Positions 18,733-28,015 are shown, counted from the first letter of the stretch. The stretch: 64,000 nucleotides of DNA from Thermoplasmata archaeon (GCA_015063285.1 SUST01000001.1:62001-126000); one strand, 5' to 3'. Translations and numbers: made by a program. The notes: generated by a model from the letters alone, not told the origin.

Positions 18733-19887
18733 TCAGAGACTCGACAAGGTCTTCTTGATCCTGGCGACTCCCTCTTGGATCTGATCCTCGGATGTTGCGT
18801 ACGAGATCCTGAAGAATCCCTCTCCTCCGGGTCCGAATGCGGTTCCGGGAGTGACGGCGACATGGCCTTCCTTGAGAAGGATCTCCGCGAGCTTCGCAGA
18901 GGGGATATCCTTGTTGTACTTCGGGAAGAGGTAGAATGCCCCGTTAGGGGTGTTGCATTCCATGCCGGGAATGTCCCTGATGAGATCAAGTGCCAGATCG
19001 CGTCTCTTCCTGAACGCCTTGACCATGTTGATCTTAGAATCCTGAGGTCCGTTGAGGGCCTCCACCGCAGCCTTCTGAACAAAAGAAGTACAGCATGAGA
19101 TGGAATGTGATTGGAGCTTGTTGATGTTCTTGATATTCTCCTCGGAAGCGATCGCCCATCCGAGCCTCCATCCGGTCATCGCGAACGTCTTTGAAAGTCC
19201 GGATATGAGTATGGTACGGTCCATCATACCGGGGAATGATGCCATCGATGTGTGCTGTCCCTCGTAGATGATGGCGCTGTAGATCTCATCGGACATCACC
19301 ATGACATCATGGCTGATAGCAATGTCCGCGATCTGCTTGAGCGTGTCCTTCGGAATCACCGCACCGGTGGGATTCGTCGGTGTGTTCAGGATGATCATCC
19401 TGGTCCTAGGGGTTATTGCCTGCTCGATGAGAGCGGGATTCACGACGAAACCGTCCTCGAACCTCGTGGGGACGTAGACAGGAACCCCTCCTGCCAGGCG
19501 TATGCATGCCTCGTAAGAGACCCAAGACGGATCCGGAAGGATCACCTCATCTCCGGGATCGATATAGGCCAGACAGGTCATGAAGATGGCCTGCTTGGTA
19601 GGGGTGACGAGGACATTTTTCGCCTCGCACGGAACATTGTCGTTCTTCTTCGTGTAATCCGCGATGGCCTTTCTGAGCTCCGGGATTCCGGTAGAAGGTG
19701 TGTAATGCGTGAAACCTGCATGCAGAGAATCGCATGCGGCATCGATAATGTTGGAAGGTGTTGTGAAATCGGGTTCTCCCATAGAAAAGGACACTATGTC
19801 TATGCCCTCGGCCTTCATCTGGCTGACGAGATTCGATATCGCTATCGTCCCTGACGCGGGGACCGTTTGCAACCTCTGGGAAACCAT
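18733..19887 (-). CDS. Class I PLP aminotransferase (aspartate aminotransferase-like)
   Basis: 384 residues, full length for the I-gamma aminotransferases. SMGEPDF near residue 36, the NTPTNPTGAV block that binds PLP, SDEIYSAI, and SGLSKTFAMTGWRLG with the Schiff-base lysine (about 230) are all intact, and FRISYATSE provides the carboxylate-binding arginine. It likely makes aspartate or another amino acid from its oxo acid. Monocistronic, with a minus-strand TATA box in ATTATTATAACAC about 35 bases upstream. Confidence 0.9.
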   Translation of the reverse strand: MVSQRLQTVPASGTIAISNLVSQMKAEGIDIVSFSMGEPDFTTPSNIIDAACDSLHAGFTHYTPSTGIPELRKAIADYTKKNDNVPCEAKNVLVTPTKQAIFMTCLAYIDPGDEVILPDPSWVSYEACIRLAGGVPVYVPTRFEDGFVVNPALIEQAITPRTRMIILNTPTNPTGAVIPKDTLKQIADIAISHDVMVMSDEIYSAIIYEGQHTSMASFPGMMDRTILISGLSKTFAMTGWRLGWAIASEENIKNINKLQSHSISCCTSFVQKAAVEALNGPQDSKINMVKAFRKRRDLALDLIRDIPGMECNTPNGAFYLFPKYNKDIPSAKLAEILLKEGHVAVTPGTAFGPGGEGFFRISYATSEDQIQEGVARIKKTLSSL

Positions 19888-19949
19888 TGCTTAACACACT
19901 TCTTGACCCCAGCATCAAAAAGTGTTATAATAATAGTTTCGAGGAAGGA

Positions 19950-19990
19950 TTAATGGGCGAGCAGTGCCCTTTGGAGCACCGCCCGCCAAA
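19950..19990 (-). terminator. Terminator of the two-gene ABC transporter operon
   Basis: On the minus strand an imperfect 12-bp hairpin (19956-19987: GGCGGGC-GGTGC / GCACT-GCTCGCC with an 8-base loop) follows the stop at 19996. A moderately T-rich sequence comes next. Confidence 0.4.
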
Positions 19991-19995
19991 ATGTT

Positions 19996-21738
19996 TTAGA
20001 GACTCCAAGTACCGGAATTGGTCTGCAGGTCCACCATTCTGGAAAAGATTCCTCCGGCCTCCTTGAGTTCCGATGGCGCTCCCATCTCCGCCACCTTTCC
20101 GCCGGACAGGACAACGATCTTGTCGGCATCCTCAACGGTCCTCATGCGGTGCGCGATTATCACCACGGTCTTGTCGGCTATCAGCCTGGAAAGTGCCTCC
20201 TGCACTCTGCTCTCTGATTCCGTGTCCAAGGAGGCGGTGGCCTCATCCATGATGATGATAGGGGCATCCTTCAGTATCGCACGGGCGATCGATATCCTCT
20301 GCCTCTCGCCTCCGGAAAGTTTGCCTCCGTTCTCACCTATATTGGTGTTGTAACCATCGGGCAAGGCGGATACGAACTCATCGCAAAGTGCGGCCTTGGC
20401 GGCTGCCAGAACTTCCTCGTCAGTGGCGCCTTTCCTGCCAATACGGATGTTATCCATGATGGTGGTATTGAACAAGACCACATCCTGGAAGACAATCGAG
20501 TATTTGGACATCAAGACCTCTGTATCGACCGTGGATATGTCCACCCCTCCCAGGATTATCTGGCCTTTGTCAACATCCCAGAATCTGGTAGCCAATCTGG
20601 CAACGGTGGACTTGCCCTCTCCCGAAGGTCCGACCAGTGCCGTCACCTCTCCCTGCTTCGCCACGAACGATACATCCTCAAGAACCGTCTTGCCCCCGCT
20701 GTAGGCGAAACCGACATTCTTGAATTCTATGTCGTAGTTCTCTGGGTTGAAATCATCAGTACCTGACTGAATCGGAAGATCGTTGATCTCCTGGATACGC
20801 TCGCAATGATCCTCTGCTACCAGTATGGCCGCAAGATTCTGGAGAGCGATGTTTATCGGATCATATATGCGCGACACGACGATCAGAGCTGCCAGATAGA
20901 TTATCATGGGGATCGAACCGTCTGCAAAGAGCAGGGCTCCGACCACCGCAGTGGTGGCCAGCCCTATCTTCATGACGGACTGTCCTCCGACGACGAATAG
21001 AGCTATGATGAGCTCGCACCTCACCTCCGCACCTTCCACAGCATCCAACTCCTTGTTGACCTTCTTCATGTAGGATCTCTGGGCGTCGTTGGCCTTCAGA
21101 TCATCCGAGCACTCTATGGATTCCTGTATGAGCTCGGTCACCCTCTCCATCTTGTCGAACTTCTTCTTATTCTCCCTTCTCTGGATTTTAGAGGAGAATA
21201 CGACCATGGCAAACGCCACAGGTATAGGCCAGACGATCGCAAGACCGATTATTGGGGACCATACCAGGACCATAATACCGATGATCGGAGTGAATATCAG
21301 TGACGCGATCAGTGATGGGACCCAGTGGGATAGCGCCGATTCCTGCATGGAGACGTCGCCCATCATACGGACGGTAAGGTCCGTAGGGTCCTTCTGTGAG
21401 AAGAACGATAGCGGCATTTTACGCATCTTCTCAGCCATCCCGATGCGCACGTTCTTGCTCTCGCTGTATACGTCGAAGAAACAGCGGTGGTACTCATACA
21501 TGTATACGATGAATGTCAACAGCATGAGACCAAGGCATAATGCGACATAGATCCATAAATCCAGGTCGTAATCATACTCGTTATCGCCTATCAGGTCCGC
21601 TATGAACATTATGATGACCATCATCGGGATCATGAGCACGAAATTGGTTATCGTGGCTGAGATCGAAGCACCCTTGAGGTTCTTCCAGCCCTTTTCAGAA
21701 AGACCGAACTTCCTTTTCAGTGTACTGCTGATGCTCAT
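19996..21738 (-). CDS. ABC transporter, fused permease-ATPase, subunit 2
   Basis: 580 residues: six membrane helices (about 30-320) followed by a complete ATPase with Walker A GPSGEGKST, signature LSGGERQR, Walker B IIIMDEA and the H-loop IAHRM. It pairs with the upstream gene, which it overlaps by 4 bases (ATGA), as a heterodimer of the exporter fold. Bacterial pairs with this neighbourhood (AraC regulator, iron-type importer) include YbtP/YbtQ and IrtA/IrtB, which take up iron-siderophores. That role here is inferred from the neighbours; export of a peptide or drug remains possible. Confidence 0.88.
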   Translation of the reverse strand: MSISSTLKRKFGLSEKGWKNLKGASISATITNFVLMIPMMVIIMFIADLIGDNEYDYDLDLWIYVALCLGLMLLTFIVYMYEYHRCFFDVYSESKNVRIGMAEKMRKMPLSFFSQKDPTDLTVRMMGDVSMQESALSHWVPSLIASLIFTPIIGIMVLVWSPIIGLAIVWPIPVAFAMVVFSSKIQRRENKKKFDKMERVTELIQESIECSDDLKANDAQRSYMKKVNKELDAVEGAEVRCELIIALFVVGGQSVMKIGLATTAVVGALLFADGSIPMIIYLAALIVVSRIYDPINIALQNLAAILVAEDHCERIQEINDLPIQSGTDDFNPENYDIEFKNVGFAYSGGKTVLEDVSFVAKQGEVTALVGPSGEGKSTVARLATRFWDVDKGQIILGGVDISTVDTEVLMSKYSIVFQDVVLFNTTIMDNIRIGRKGATDEEVLAAAKAALCDEFVSALPDGYNTNIGENGGKLSGGERQRISIARAILKDAPIIIMDEATASLDTESESRVQEALSRLIADKTVVIIAHRMRTVEDADKIVVLSGGKVAEMGAPSELKEAGGIFSRMVDLQTNSGTWSL

Positions 21739-23522
21739 GCGGACACCCCCTTGACCTTCCAGGACAGGACCTTCTGATAGTCCTCCCACATAGCCTGATA
21801 CTTGCCTTGGGATAGGACCAGATCGTCATGCTTCCCAGTTTCGATCACCTTTCCGTGGTCCATGACGCAGATCTGGTCTGCGTTGCGAACTGTTGTGAGA
21901 CGGTGTGCGATTAGAAGCACGGTGCGGCCTTTGGCCAGTTCTTCGAATGCTTTCTGAATGAGGTGCTCGTTCTCCGGATCCGCGAATGCCGTAGCCTCGT
22001 CCAATATGACGATGGGGGCATCTCTGAGGATAGCCCTTGCGATGGATACCCTCTGCACCTCTCCTCCGGACAGATATACCCCTCCGGGACCGATCATAGT
22101 GTCCAGACCCTCAGGCATCTTGGCAACGATGTCGTCGCACTGGGCGAGCTTCAGAGCGTTGGCCACCTGTTCGTCCGTAGCGTCGGGCCTGCCGAGGCGG
22201 ACGTTCTCTGACAGCGTTCCCTTTATGAGATGGTTGTTCTGGAAGACATAACTCTCGATCTTGCGGAGATTATCACTGCCGACGTCCTTCAGATCAATCC
22301 CGCCTACAGTAATTGAACCCTCCTGGGGATCCCAGAACCTTGCTGCCAGCCCCGCCATTGTGGATTTTCCACTCCCGGACAGACCGACCAATGCCGTGAT
22401 TGTTCCCTGCTTCAGTTCGATGGATACGCCGTCCACTGCAGGAGCAGACTCCTCGGAATAGGAGAAGCGGACGTCCTTGAAGACGATGCTGAAGTCCTGA
22501 GGGGACCTCGGAGCGGCAGGCTCATCCAACGGCTTCATGGCCAGCAGTTCGTTTATGCGCATGAGCGCATCATCGACCCTATATGTCTGATCCGACGAGA
22601 ACATTATCCTCATCAGCAGGACAGATATGATGGGTGTGAACACGACATAGAAGATCACATTGGCGATTAGGTCTCCGGAGACCGCACCGTCCTCCAGGAA
22701 TTCTATGATGATCACAGCGAATGCCACAATGAAGGCTCCGCAGCTGTTTATCAGCGTGAAGAACTCGCACATCGGCCTGCGGGCCATTTTTGTGTAGCCC
22801 AGACAGTAGTCGGAGTAATTGTCTATAGAACCCTTGAAACTCTGGAACGAATCGACCGTCTGTTGGAAGACCTTTACAACGGATATTCCCCTAACATACT
22901 CCACGGCCTTGTTGTTGACATCGGCCAGAGAATTCTGCCATTGCGTCATATGGTATTTCATCGATGACCTTCCCAGCATAGACATGGAGATGTAAATCCC
23001 CAGCAGGACGGGGATCAGCGATGCCAATCCGAGCCTCCAATCGAACACCAGCAACAGCACGATTATGGCTATCGGAAGGATATATGACGAGGCCAGGTCA
23101 GGCTGGTTGTGCGCTATGAACTCATGCGTGGATTCCACTGAATCCTGTATGGTCCTCCTTACTCTCCCGCTTCCTTCCTCGTCCAAGGCTCCAGGGGGCA
23201 GCGACAGGACGTGATTTATCATCTTTTTCTTCAGATTCTTGCTGATACGGAAGGCTGCCAGATGCGACAACATCAATGCTATGATGTAAACAAGGATCGA
23301 TATCAGTGCGAACGCCAGAGCCAACCAGCCATAGCTTATCATCAGCTCGGTATCGCCGGCACCCATGGCCTCCTTAGCTATCAGCCAAATGTAATAGAAG
23401 GGTATCACGGAGAGAATAGCGCTTATCGCAGAACCGACCATTGACAGAATGACAAGGTGATGCCTGCCTTCGGCATATTTCTCGAACTCCGAGATACGAC
23501 TCGGTTTCTTTTCTTTGCCCAT
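21735..23522 (-). CDS. ABC transporter, fused permease-ATPase, subunit 1
   Basis: 595 residues with six helices (about 25-310) and an ATPase domain: Walker A GLSGSGKST, signature LSGGEVQR, Walker B IVILDEA and H-loop IAHRL. All catalytic motifs look intact in both subunits, so neither half is plainly degenerate. The start ATG 23522 lies roughly 25 bases after a TATA-like TTTTTATTAACC on the minus strand, so the mRNA may be leaderless. An operator-like sequence sits just beyond that TATA box (23556-23569). Probably induced together with the iron-type importer at 24.7 kb. Confidence 0.88.
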   Translation of the reverse strand: MGKEKKPSRISEFEKYAEGRHHLVILSMVGSAISAILSVIPFYYIWLIAKEAMGAGDTELMISYGWLALAFALISILVYIIALMLSHLAAFRISKNLKKKMINHVLSLPPGALDEEGSGRVRRTIQDSVESTHEFIAHNQPDLASSYILPIAIIVLLLVFDWRLGLASLIPVLLGIYISMSMLGRSSMKYHMTQWQNSLADVNNKAVEYVRGISVVKVFQQTVDSFQSFKGSIDNYSDYCLGYTKMARRPMCEFFTLINSCGAFIVAFAVIIIEFLEDGAVSGDLIANVIFYVVFTPIISVLLMRIMFSSDQTYRVDDALMRINELLAMKPLDEPAAPRSPQDFSIVFKDVRFSYSEESAPAVDGVSIELKQGTITALVGLSGSGKSTMAGLAARFWDPQEGSITVGGIDLKDVGSDNLRKIESYVFQNNHLIKGTLSENVRLGRPDATDEQVANALKLAQCDDIVAKMPEGLDTMIGPGGVYLSGGEVQRVSIARAILRDAPIVILDEATAFADPENEHLIQKAFEELAKGRTVLLIAHRLTTVRNADQICVMDHGKVIETGKHDDLVLSQGKYQAMWEDYQKVLSWKVKGVSA

Positions 23523-23555
23523 GATAAAAACTGGTCATAATCGGTTAATAAAAAT

Positions 23556-23569
23556 TTAGGCAAGACTAA
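23556..23569. promoter_or_regulatory. DtxR-like operator candidate (copy 2)
   Basis: TTAGGCAAGACTAA differs from the perfect palindrome at 24611-24624 at only 2 of 14 positions. It abuts the TATA box of the ABC exporter-fold operon. The outer TTAGG...CTAA arms resemble the TTAGG/CCTAA half-sites of iron-responsive DtxR/IdeR regulators. Confidence 0.45.
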
Positions 23570-23593
23570 CAATTATGGTTTCTTTTTTCACAA

Positions 23594-24565
23594 TTATGAA
23601 TATGTATGATATTGGGTGATGAAATGTTTGGGCCTGCACCCAAACTGTTTCCTGAAGGATTCTGCGAACTTGCATTCTGCTGAATAACCGACAGATCTCC
23701 CCACCTCTTCCATACTCCTCTCCCCCAGAAGGATCGTGCTTGCGGCATCTATCATACGATAGTACTTCAGATACGAATACGGCGTCTTCCCATAGATACG
23801 AGCGAATCTCCTGCATGCTCCTGGACCATCGATTCCCAACTGCCTGCACAGGCTGTCGATCGTGACCTCTGTATTGATCTTCGATTGCAGCATGTTGCAC
23901 AATTCATCCTCGGGAGATGCCGCTGCCGGCGTATGTGCCTTGACGAAATTCACCTCATCGCTGGAATGAAGGCTCATTATCAGATCGGATACCAACACAT
24001 GTATCGTTTCGGGGTCGGGGTTCTCCCTGTCCAGTACCTTCCATATTGCCATTGTGTCCACCATTACCCTGTCACCCAATTCAAAACACCTGCCGCTGTT
24101 CATGCGGTACCTGTCCTTAATGCCATCCAATATCTTCCGGGTGGACTGGGGATCGGAACCCTTGACATAGAACTCTCCGGGGGCCACGATAACATCAAGC
24201 GATCTGTGCCTCTTGGACGGGATCAGCATATCTATTCTCTCCCAGTGTGGATTGTAAAGCTATCCGACCCCTGGAAGATAATGTGTCTGCGCAGAATCCG
24301 TCTTGTAGATGGATCTGCCGAACAGCGGGAAATGGAATTCCATTAGGTCGGTCCTGCCGATAACATTCCTGTTCGATATACTACTAGTATCAAAGTATGC
24401 CTTGCAGATACCTATAGAAGGTTCGAAGAACCTGGTTCTGACTACTGCATCCCCTTCGTTGTTATGGATCTCATACCGGAATCCGTCTGTAGTCGCGGTG
24501 CGCTCAAAGTCGTTGTGGACCGCCCGATTCTCATACGAGCCGTATTTCGAACTATCTCCTGGCAA
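23594..24565 (-). CDS. AraC-family regulator interrupted by a single in-frame TAG
   Basis: Read as one frame, this is a 323-codon AraC/PchR-like regulator. Residues about 1-100 form the effector domain, the middle has the SGRCFELGDRV region, and residues about 225-323 carry the two helix-turn-helix motifs (SLCRQLGIDGPGACRRFARIYG; EVGRSVGYSAECKFAESFRKQFG). The only interruption is TAG at 24260-24262, between HYLPGVG and LYNPHWERID; the flanking sequence is in one frame and reads like the family. Either UAG is decoded (as pyrrolysine) or the gene is a nonsense mutant. Starts probably at TTG 24565 with GGTG upstream. Divergent from the iron-type importer, a usual place for its regulator. Confidence 0.72.
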
Positions 24566-24610
24566 GAAAAGACACCATTTTTGTCAAAGTTTTGGTAATA
24601 TTTAATAATA

Positions 24611-24624
24611 TTAGGCATGCCTAA
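24611..24624. promoter_or_regulatory. DtxR-like operator candidate (perfect palindrome)
   Basis: TTAGGCATGCCTAA is a perfect 14-bp palindrome in the gap between the AraC gene and the binding-protein gene. It lies between the importer's TATA-like sequence (about 24596-24608) and its expected start site, a good place for repression. It resembles metal-dependent DtxR/IdeR boxes. Confidence 0.5.
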
Positions 24625-24682
24625 AATAGAAACAGATTCATCCAATAGAGAGTCGAACAAAACTGATTTGGAGAAATACAAA

Positions 24683-25852
24683 ATGAATAGTAAATTGATA
24701 CCTGTTGTCGCATTAATAGCAGTGGTTGCAGTTGCTGCAATCGCTATTGTGGCGGTCAGCGGAGGAAATGACAACGGATCATCCGATAAGCCCTTCGAAG
24801 CCTTCACCGTCGAGGATCTCGCTGGAAACAAAGTAACGATCAGCAAGGAGATCAAACGCGTGGCCATAACCGACGTCAGCACCTTGGAAATGTTCGCAAC
24901 CGCCTATGGCGAAGGATGGGACAAGATCGTATGCATGATGCCTGCCGACATATCCTCCAGGGATATGTCGCTCGGATCCTATATAGAGAAGACGTGGCCC
25001 GAACTGAGCAAACTTCCAAAATGCCCAGACATGTTCTCCGGATTCTCTACGAATCCTCTTTCTGTATCTGAAGCCATAATCGACACGAACCCCGATTTCG
25101 TACTGCTTGCAAAATCCTATATTGACTACTTCCCTGGAGCCCTTGATGGATTCTTCAACATGCTGAAGAAAGCAGACATACCCTATTTCGAAACCATGTT
25201 CTACACCTGGGGCCTATCCGAAGGCATCGCTGACAAGAACTTCACCCCTCTTGGAAAGATCCTGCAGAAGGAGGATCGTGCGAAGGATATGGTCAAATTC
25301 TACGATGAGAAGCTGAAGATGGTCAAGGACAGGGTTTCAGGCAGATCGGGCGATACGATCCGTTTCTATGGAGAGGTCCCGGTCGAACCCGGCACATACG
25401 GAACTGTATCCGCATACGGGTTCCCGGAGATCGATATACTCGGTTACAACATCCAGAACGATTACGGCGGAGGCTACAACTTCTCATTCAATCTTGAGAA
25501 GATGATAGAGTGCCAAGCCGATTGGATTGTGATCATATCCACTGCATATTACGGGGACAAACAGCTCACAGGCTACTTCGTACAGAAGGACGAGAAATCC
25601 CTCCAATCCGCCATGGACGAGTATCTGTCGCGTGACGGATGGTCCGAACTTGATGCTGTGAAGAACAAACATGTATGCTTCCGTTACGGGGAGATGAGGA
25701 ACGGTCTCGCGGGACTTTACGACCTCTATGATCTCGCCAACATTGTTGACGAGAAGATCGTTTCGGACAAGGAACTCGCCGACCTGACAGCCGGATTGAA
25801 CAAGTTCATGCCCTGGAAGATCGACGGAACATTCAGTTACGTGACGCAGTGA
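24683..25852 (+). CDS. Periplasmic-type iron/cobalamin binding protein, membrane anchored
   Basis: 389 residues. An N-terminal hydrophobic helix (about 5-25, LIPVVALIAVVAVAAIAIVAV) anchors it outside the membrane; no lipobox Cys is seen. The rest is a class III (FecB/BtuF-type) binding domain beginning FTVEDLAGNKVTISKEIKRVAIT, with two lobes joined by a long helix. It delivers iron-siderophore, haem or corrinoid to the permease encoded next. Start ATG 24683 has GGAG about 9 bases upstream. The frame stays open to 24617 but that would place the operator inside the gene. Confidence 0.87.
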   Translation: MNSKLIPVVALIAVVAVAAIAIVAVSGGNDNGSSDKPFEAFTVEDLAGNKVTISKEIKRVAITDVSTLEMFATAYGEGWDKIVCMMPADISSRDMSLGSYIEKTWPELSKLPKCPDMFSGFSTNPLSVSEAIIDTNPDFVLLAKSYIDYFPGALDGFFNMLKKADIPYFETMFYTWGLSEGIADKNFTPLGKILQKEDRAKDMVKFYDEKLKMVKDRVSGRSGDTIRFYGEVPVEPGTYGTVSAYGFPEIDILGYNIQNDYGGGYNFSFNLEKMIECQADWIVIISTAYYGDKQLTGYFVQKDEKSLQSAMDEYLSRDGWSELDAVKNKHVCFRYGEMRNGLAGLYDLYDLANIVDEKIVSDKELADLTAGLNKFMPWKIDGTFSYVTQ

Positions 25853-25857
25853 TAAAC

Positions 25858-26901
25858 ATGGACCCTACGATCGGACGCACACTGTACAGGAACATAACTA
25901 GGAAGAGGGTGCTGTTCATCCTCATTGCCGCGATCACTGTGGCCATCGCATTCATGTCCAACATGCTGATCAACCTTAGTGCGGGTCCGATCGAGGGCCT
26001 TAAAGCCCTTTTCGATCCAGATTCTGTCAGTAAGAGTACATATCTGATCATGCATTACTACCGTCTGCCTGAGAGCTGTTTCGGGCTCCTCGTCGGATTG
26101 GCTCTAGGTATGGCCGGTGCAGAGATGCAGACGGTGCTTAACAACCCCTTGGCAGAACCTTACACCCTGGGGATTTCATCGGCCGCTTCATTCGGTGCCG
26201 CGCTATCCATCGCATTCGGTTTCGGAGCGACCGTCTTCGGAAATTATTCCACGATAATACTAGCCTTCGCATTCTCGATGATGATATGCCTGGTAATCAC
26301 ATCGGTTATCAACAGAAGAACGGCCAACCCGACCACGACCATTCTGCTTGGAGTGGCGATGCTGTTCCTGTTCCAATCTCTGGTCAGCCTCATCCAATCG
26401 ATATCGAACAAAGATGCGGCCAACAGCATCATGTTCTGGATGTTCGGAAGTATCGGGAGGGATAACAACTACAGCGACATCGGGATACTGGCCCTGGTAG
26501 TCGTATTGGTGGCGACACTCTTCGCTTGGAATGCATGGAAACTGACATCTCTGAAGATGGGGGACAGCAAAGTCAATTCCATGGGCATTGACGTGACCAA
26601 ACTGAGGCGTAACATCATAATAGGGATATCTCTGGTGACGGCAACCGCGGTCAGCTTCACGGGGACGATAGGTTTTGTTGGGTTGGTGGGGCCGCATATC
26701 GCACGCATGCTCGTGGGCGATGATCAGAGATTCCTCCTGCCGATGTCCGGACTGTGCGGCGCGGCAATGGTACTCATCGCCTCAATCATATGCAAATTCC
26801 TCGAAAACGTGGCATCGCTGCCGATAGGTGTCGTTACATCCCTTGTCGGTGTACCGTTCTTCATTTACCTCATAATGAGAAAGAGGGCGGTGGTCTCATG
26901 A
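25858..26901 (+). CDS. FecCD-family ABC permease
   Basis: 347 residues with about nine to ten membrane helices. AGAEMQTVLNNPLAEPYTLGIS (about 80-102) and the C-terminal GFVGLVGPHIARMLVG are hallmarks of the BtuC/FecD permeases for iron-siderophores, haem and vitamin B12. ATG 25858 lies 6 bases after the stop of the binding protein; a GTG at 25849 overlapping that stop is the alternative. The next gene overlaps its stop by 4 bases. Confidence 0.9.
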   Translation: MDPTIGRTLYRNITRKRVLFILIAAITVAIAFMSNMLINLSAGPIEGLKALFDPDSVSKSTYLIMHYYRLPESCFGLLVGLALGMAGAEMQTVLNNPLAEPYTLGISSAASFGAALSIAFGFGATVFGNYSTIILAFAFSMMICLVITSVINRRTANPTTTILLGVAMLFLFQSLVSLIQSISNKDAANSIMFWMFGSIGRDNNYSDIGILALVVVLVATLFAWNAWKLTSLKMGDSKVNSMGIDVTKLRRNIIIGISLVTATAVSFTGTIGFVGLVGPHIARMLVGDDQRFLLPMSGLCGAAMVLIASIICKFLENVASLPIGVVTSLVGVPFFIYLIMRKRAVVS

Positions 26902-27623
26902 AACTGGAAGTAGACGCCCTCCGCTTCTCATACGGCAGCACGGAGATCCTGAAGGGCGTATCAATGGAGTTCGATACAGGCATCAATGCCGTACTGGGCC
27001 CGAACGGTGCTGGAAAATCCACACTGGTGAAGTGCTTGTCGGGTGTCCACAAACCTTCATCGGGCACCGCCACGTTCGATGGAGAGAGCCTGATACATAG
27101 AGACCCTTACAAGATCAACATGACCTACATGTCCCAAGAGACACCGCATATCAGCAATCTGACCGTACTTGAGTTCATGCTCCTGGGCCGTGCTAACGAA
27201 CTTAAGCTGAGGGTATCGGAAGACGACATCGACCTTGCTTATTCTCCGCTTCACAAGTTGGGGATAGAGGAATTTGCCGACAGGAATGTAGGCGAACTGT
27301 CCGGGGGACAGGCCCAGATGGTAATGATCGCCCAATGTCTCGTATCCGACCCCGACCTGATCATCCTCGATGAACCCATGAACAATCTGGACCTTAAGAG
27401 GGAATTGGACATATTCGAAATAATCAGAGAGGAGCATTCCCTGAGGGAATTGACCACCGTCATGGTGCTCCACGACCTGAATTTTGCTTCGAGGTATTGC
27501 GACCGCATAGTTGTTATGGATCATGGAGAGGTGTACTCGTCAGGAACGCCTCAGGAAGTAATTACTCCAGAAATGCTCCGTGATGTTTACAGGGTAGAGG
27601 CGGAAGTAGCGATTAACAGCTAA
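26898..27623 (+). CDS. ABC transporter ATPase, FecE/BtuD type
   Basis: 241 residues: Walker A GPNGAGKST (about 34-42), Q-loop, signature LSGGQAQM, Walker B LIILDEP and H-loop VLHDLN. It completes the binding protein-permease-ATPase importer and powers uptake. Its ATG overlaps the permease stop (ATGA). Substrate is inferred as iron-siderophore from the flanking AraC gene and DtxR-like boxes; a corrinoid is the main alternative, since methanogens of this type need much cobamide. Confidence 0.92.
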   Translation: MKLEVDALRFSYGSTEILKGVSMEFDTGINAVLGPNGAGKSTLVKCLSGVHKPSSGTATFDGESLIHRDPYKINMTYMSQETPHISNLTVLEFMLLGRANELKLRVSEDDIDLAYSPLHKLGIEEFADRNVGELSGGQAQMVMIAQCLVSDPDLIILDEPMNNLDLKRELDIFEIIREEHSLRELTTVMVLHDLNFASRYCDRIVVMDHGEVYSSGTPQEVITPEMLRDVYRVEAEVAINS

Positions 27624-27769
27624 GGGTTCCCTGTGGTGTATCCGATTAGATCAATCAAATAACGCAAACTATTGACCATCTGTTTGACCGCTCCTGAGTA
27701 CAATCCTGATAAAAAGAATAACTAGAATGACGGCGCATAAAAATAATTAAATAAAATTACTCTAAATAG

Positions 27770-28015
27770 GATAATTGCCGAATACGGTAAGTCCGGGACG
27801 CCGGGCAGACCAATTGCTCGGCGCCGGAACCGTTGGTGGGAGGTGAAATCGATGCTCTGCATCCTTATGGAACCACTTACTGTCGGTTCTATGTTGATAA
27901 TCATGACAGATGAAGTCTTGATTATCGTTGATATCCCGTGAAGGATGTCAAGGATTGGTCAGCCTAACTGACCCGGCTCCTCCGGGAGCCGTCATCCACT
28001 CTCGCATAATAAAAA
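27770..28015 (+). ncRNA. Candidate structured RNA downstream of the iron importer
   Basis: A gene-free stretch of about 430 bases contains a run of strong hairpins over 240 bases. They include TCCGG..CGCCGGGCA/TGCTCGGCG..CCGGA closed by ACGGT/ACCGT (27784-27834); GATAATCA-GAC / GTC-TGATTATC (27896-27926); GATATCC/GGATGTC (27930-27949); GGTCAG/CTGACC (27957-27973); and CGGCTCC/GGGAGCCG (27974-27991). A TATA-like AATTAAATAAAATT precedes it on the plus strand. On the minus strand a better TATA (TTTTATAC at 28029-28036) and T-rich tail also exist, so direction is unsettled. No RNase P, SRP or riboswitch consensus was recognised. Confidence 0.45.

Noticed and set aside
27770-28015. Cobalamin riboswitch
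   Set aside because: Some words resemble the core (GGTGAAATC, ACTGT), but the conserved CCACTG box and its pairing are missing, and the following gene has no cobamide link.
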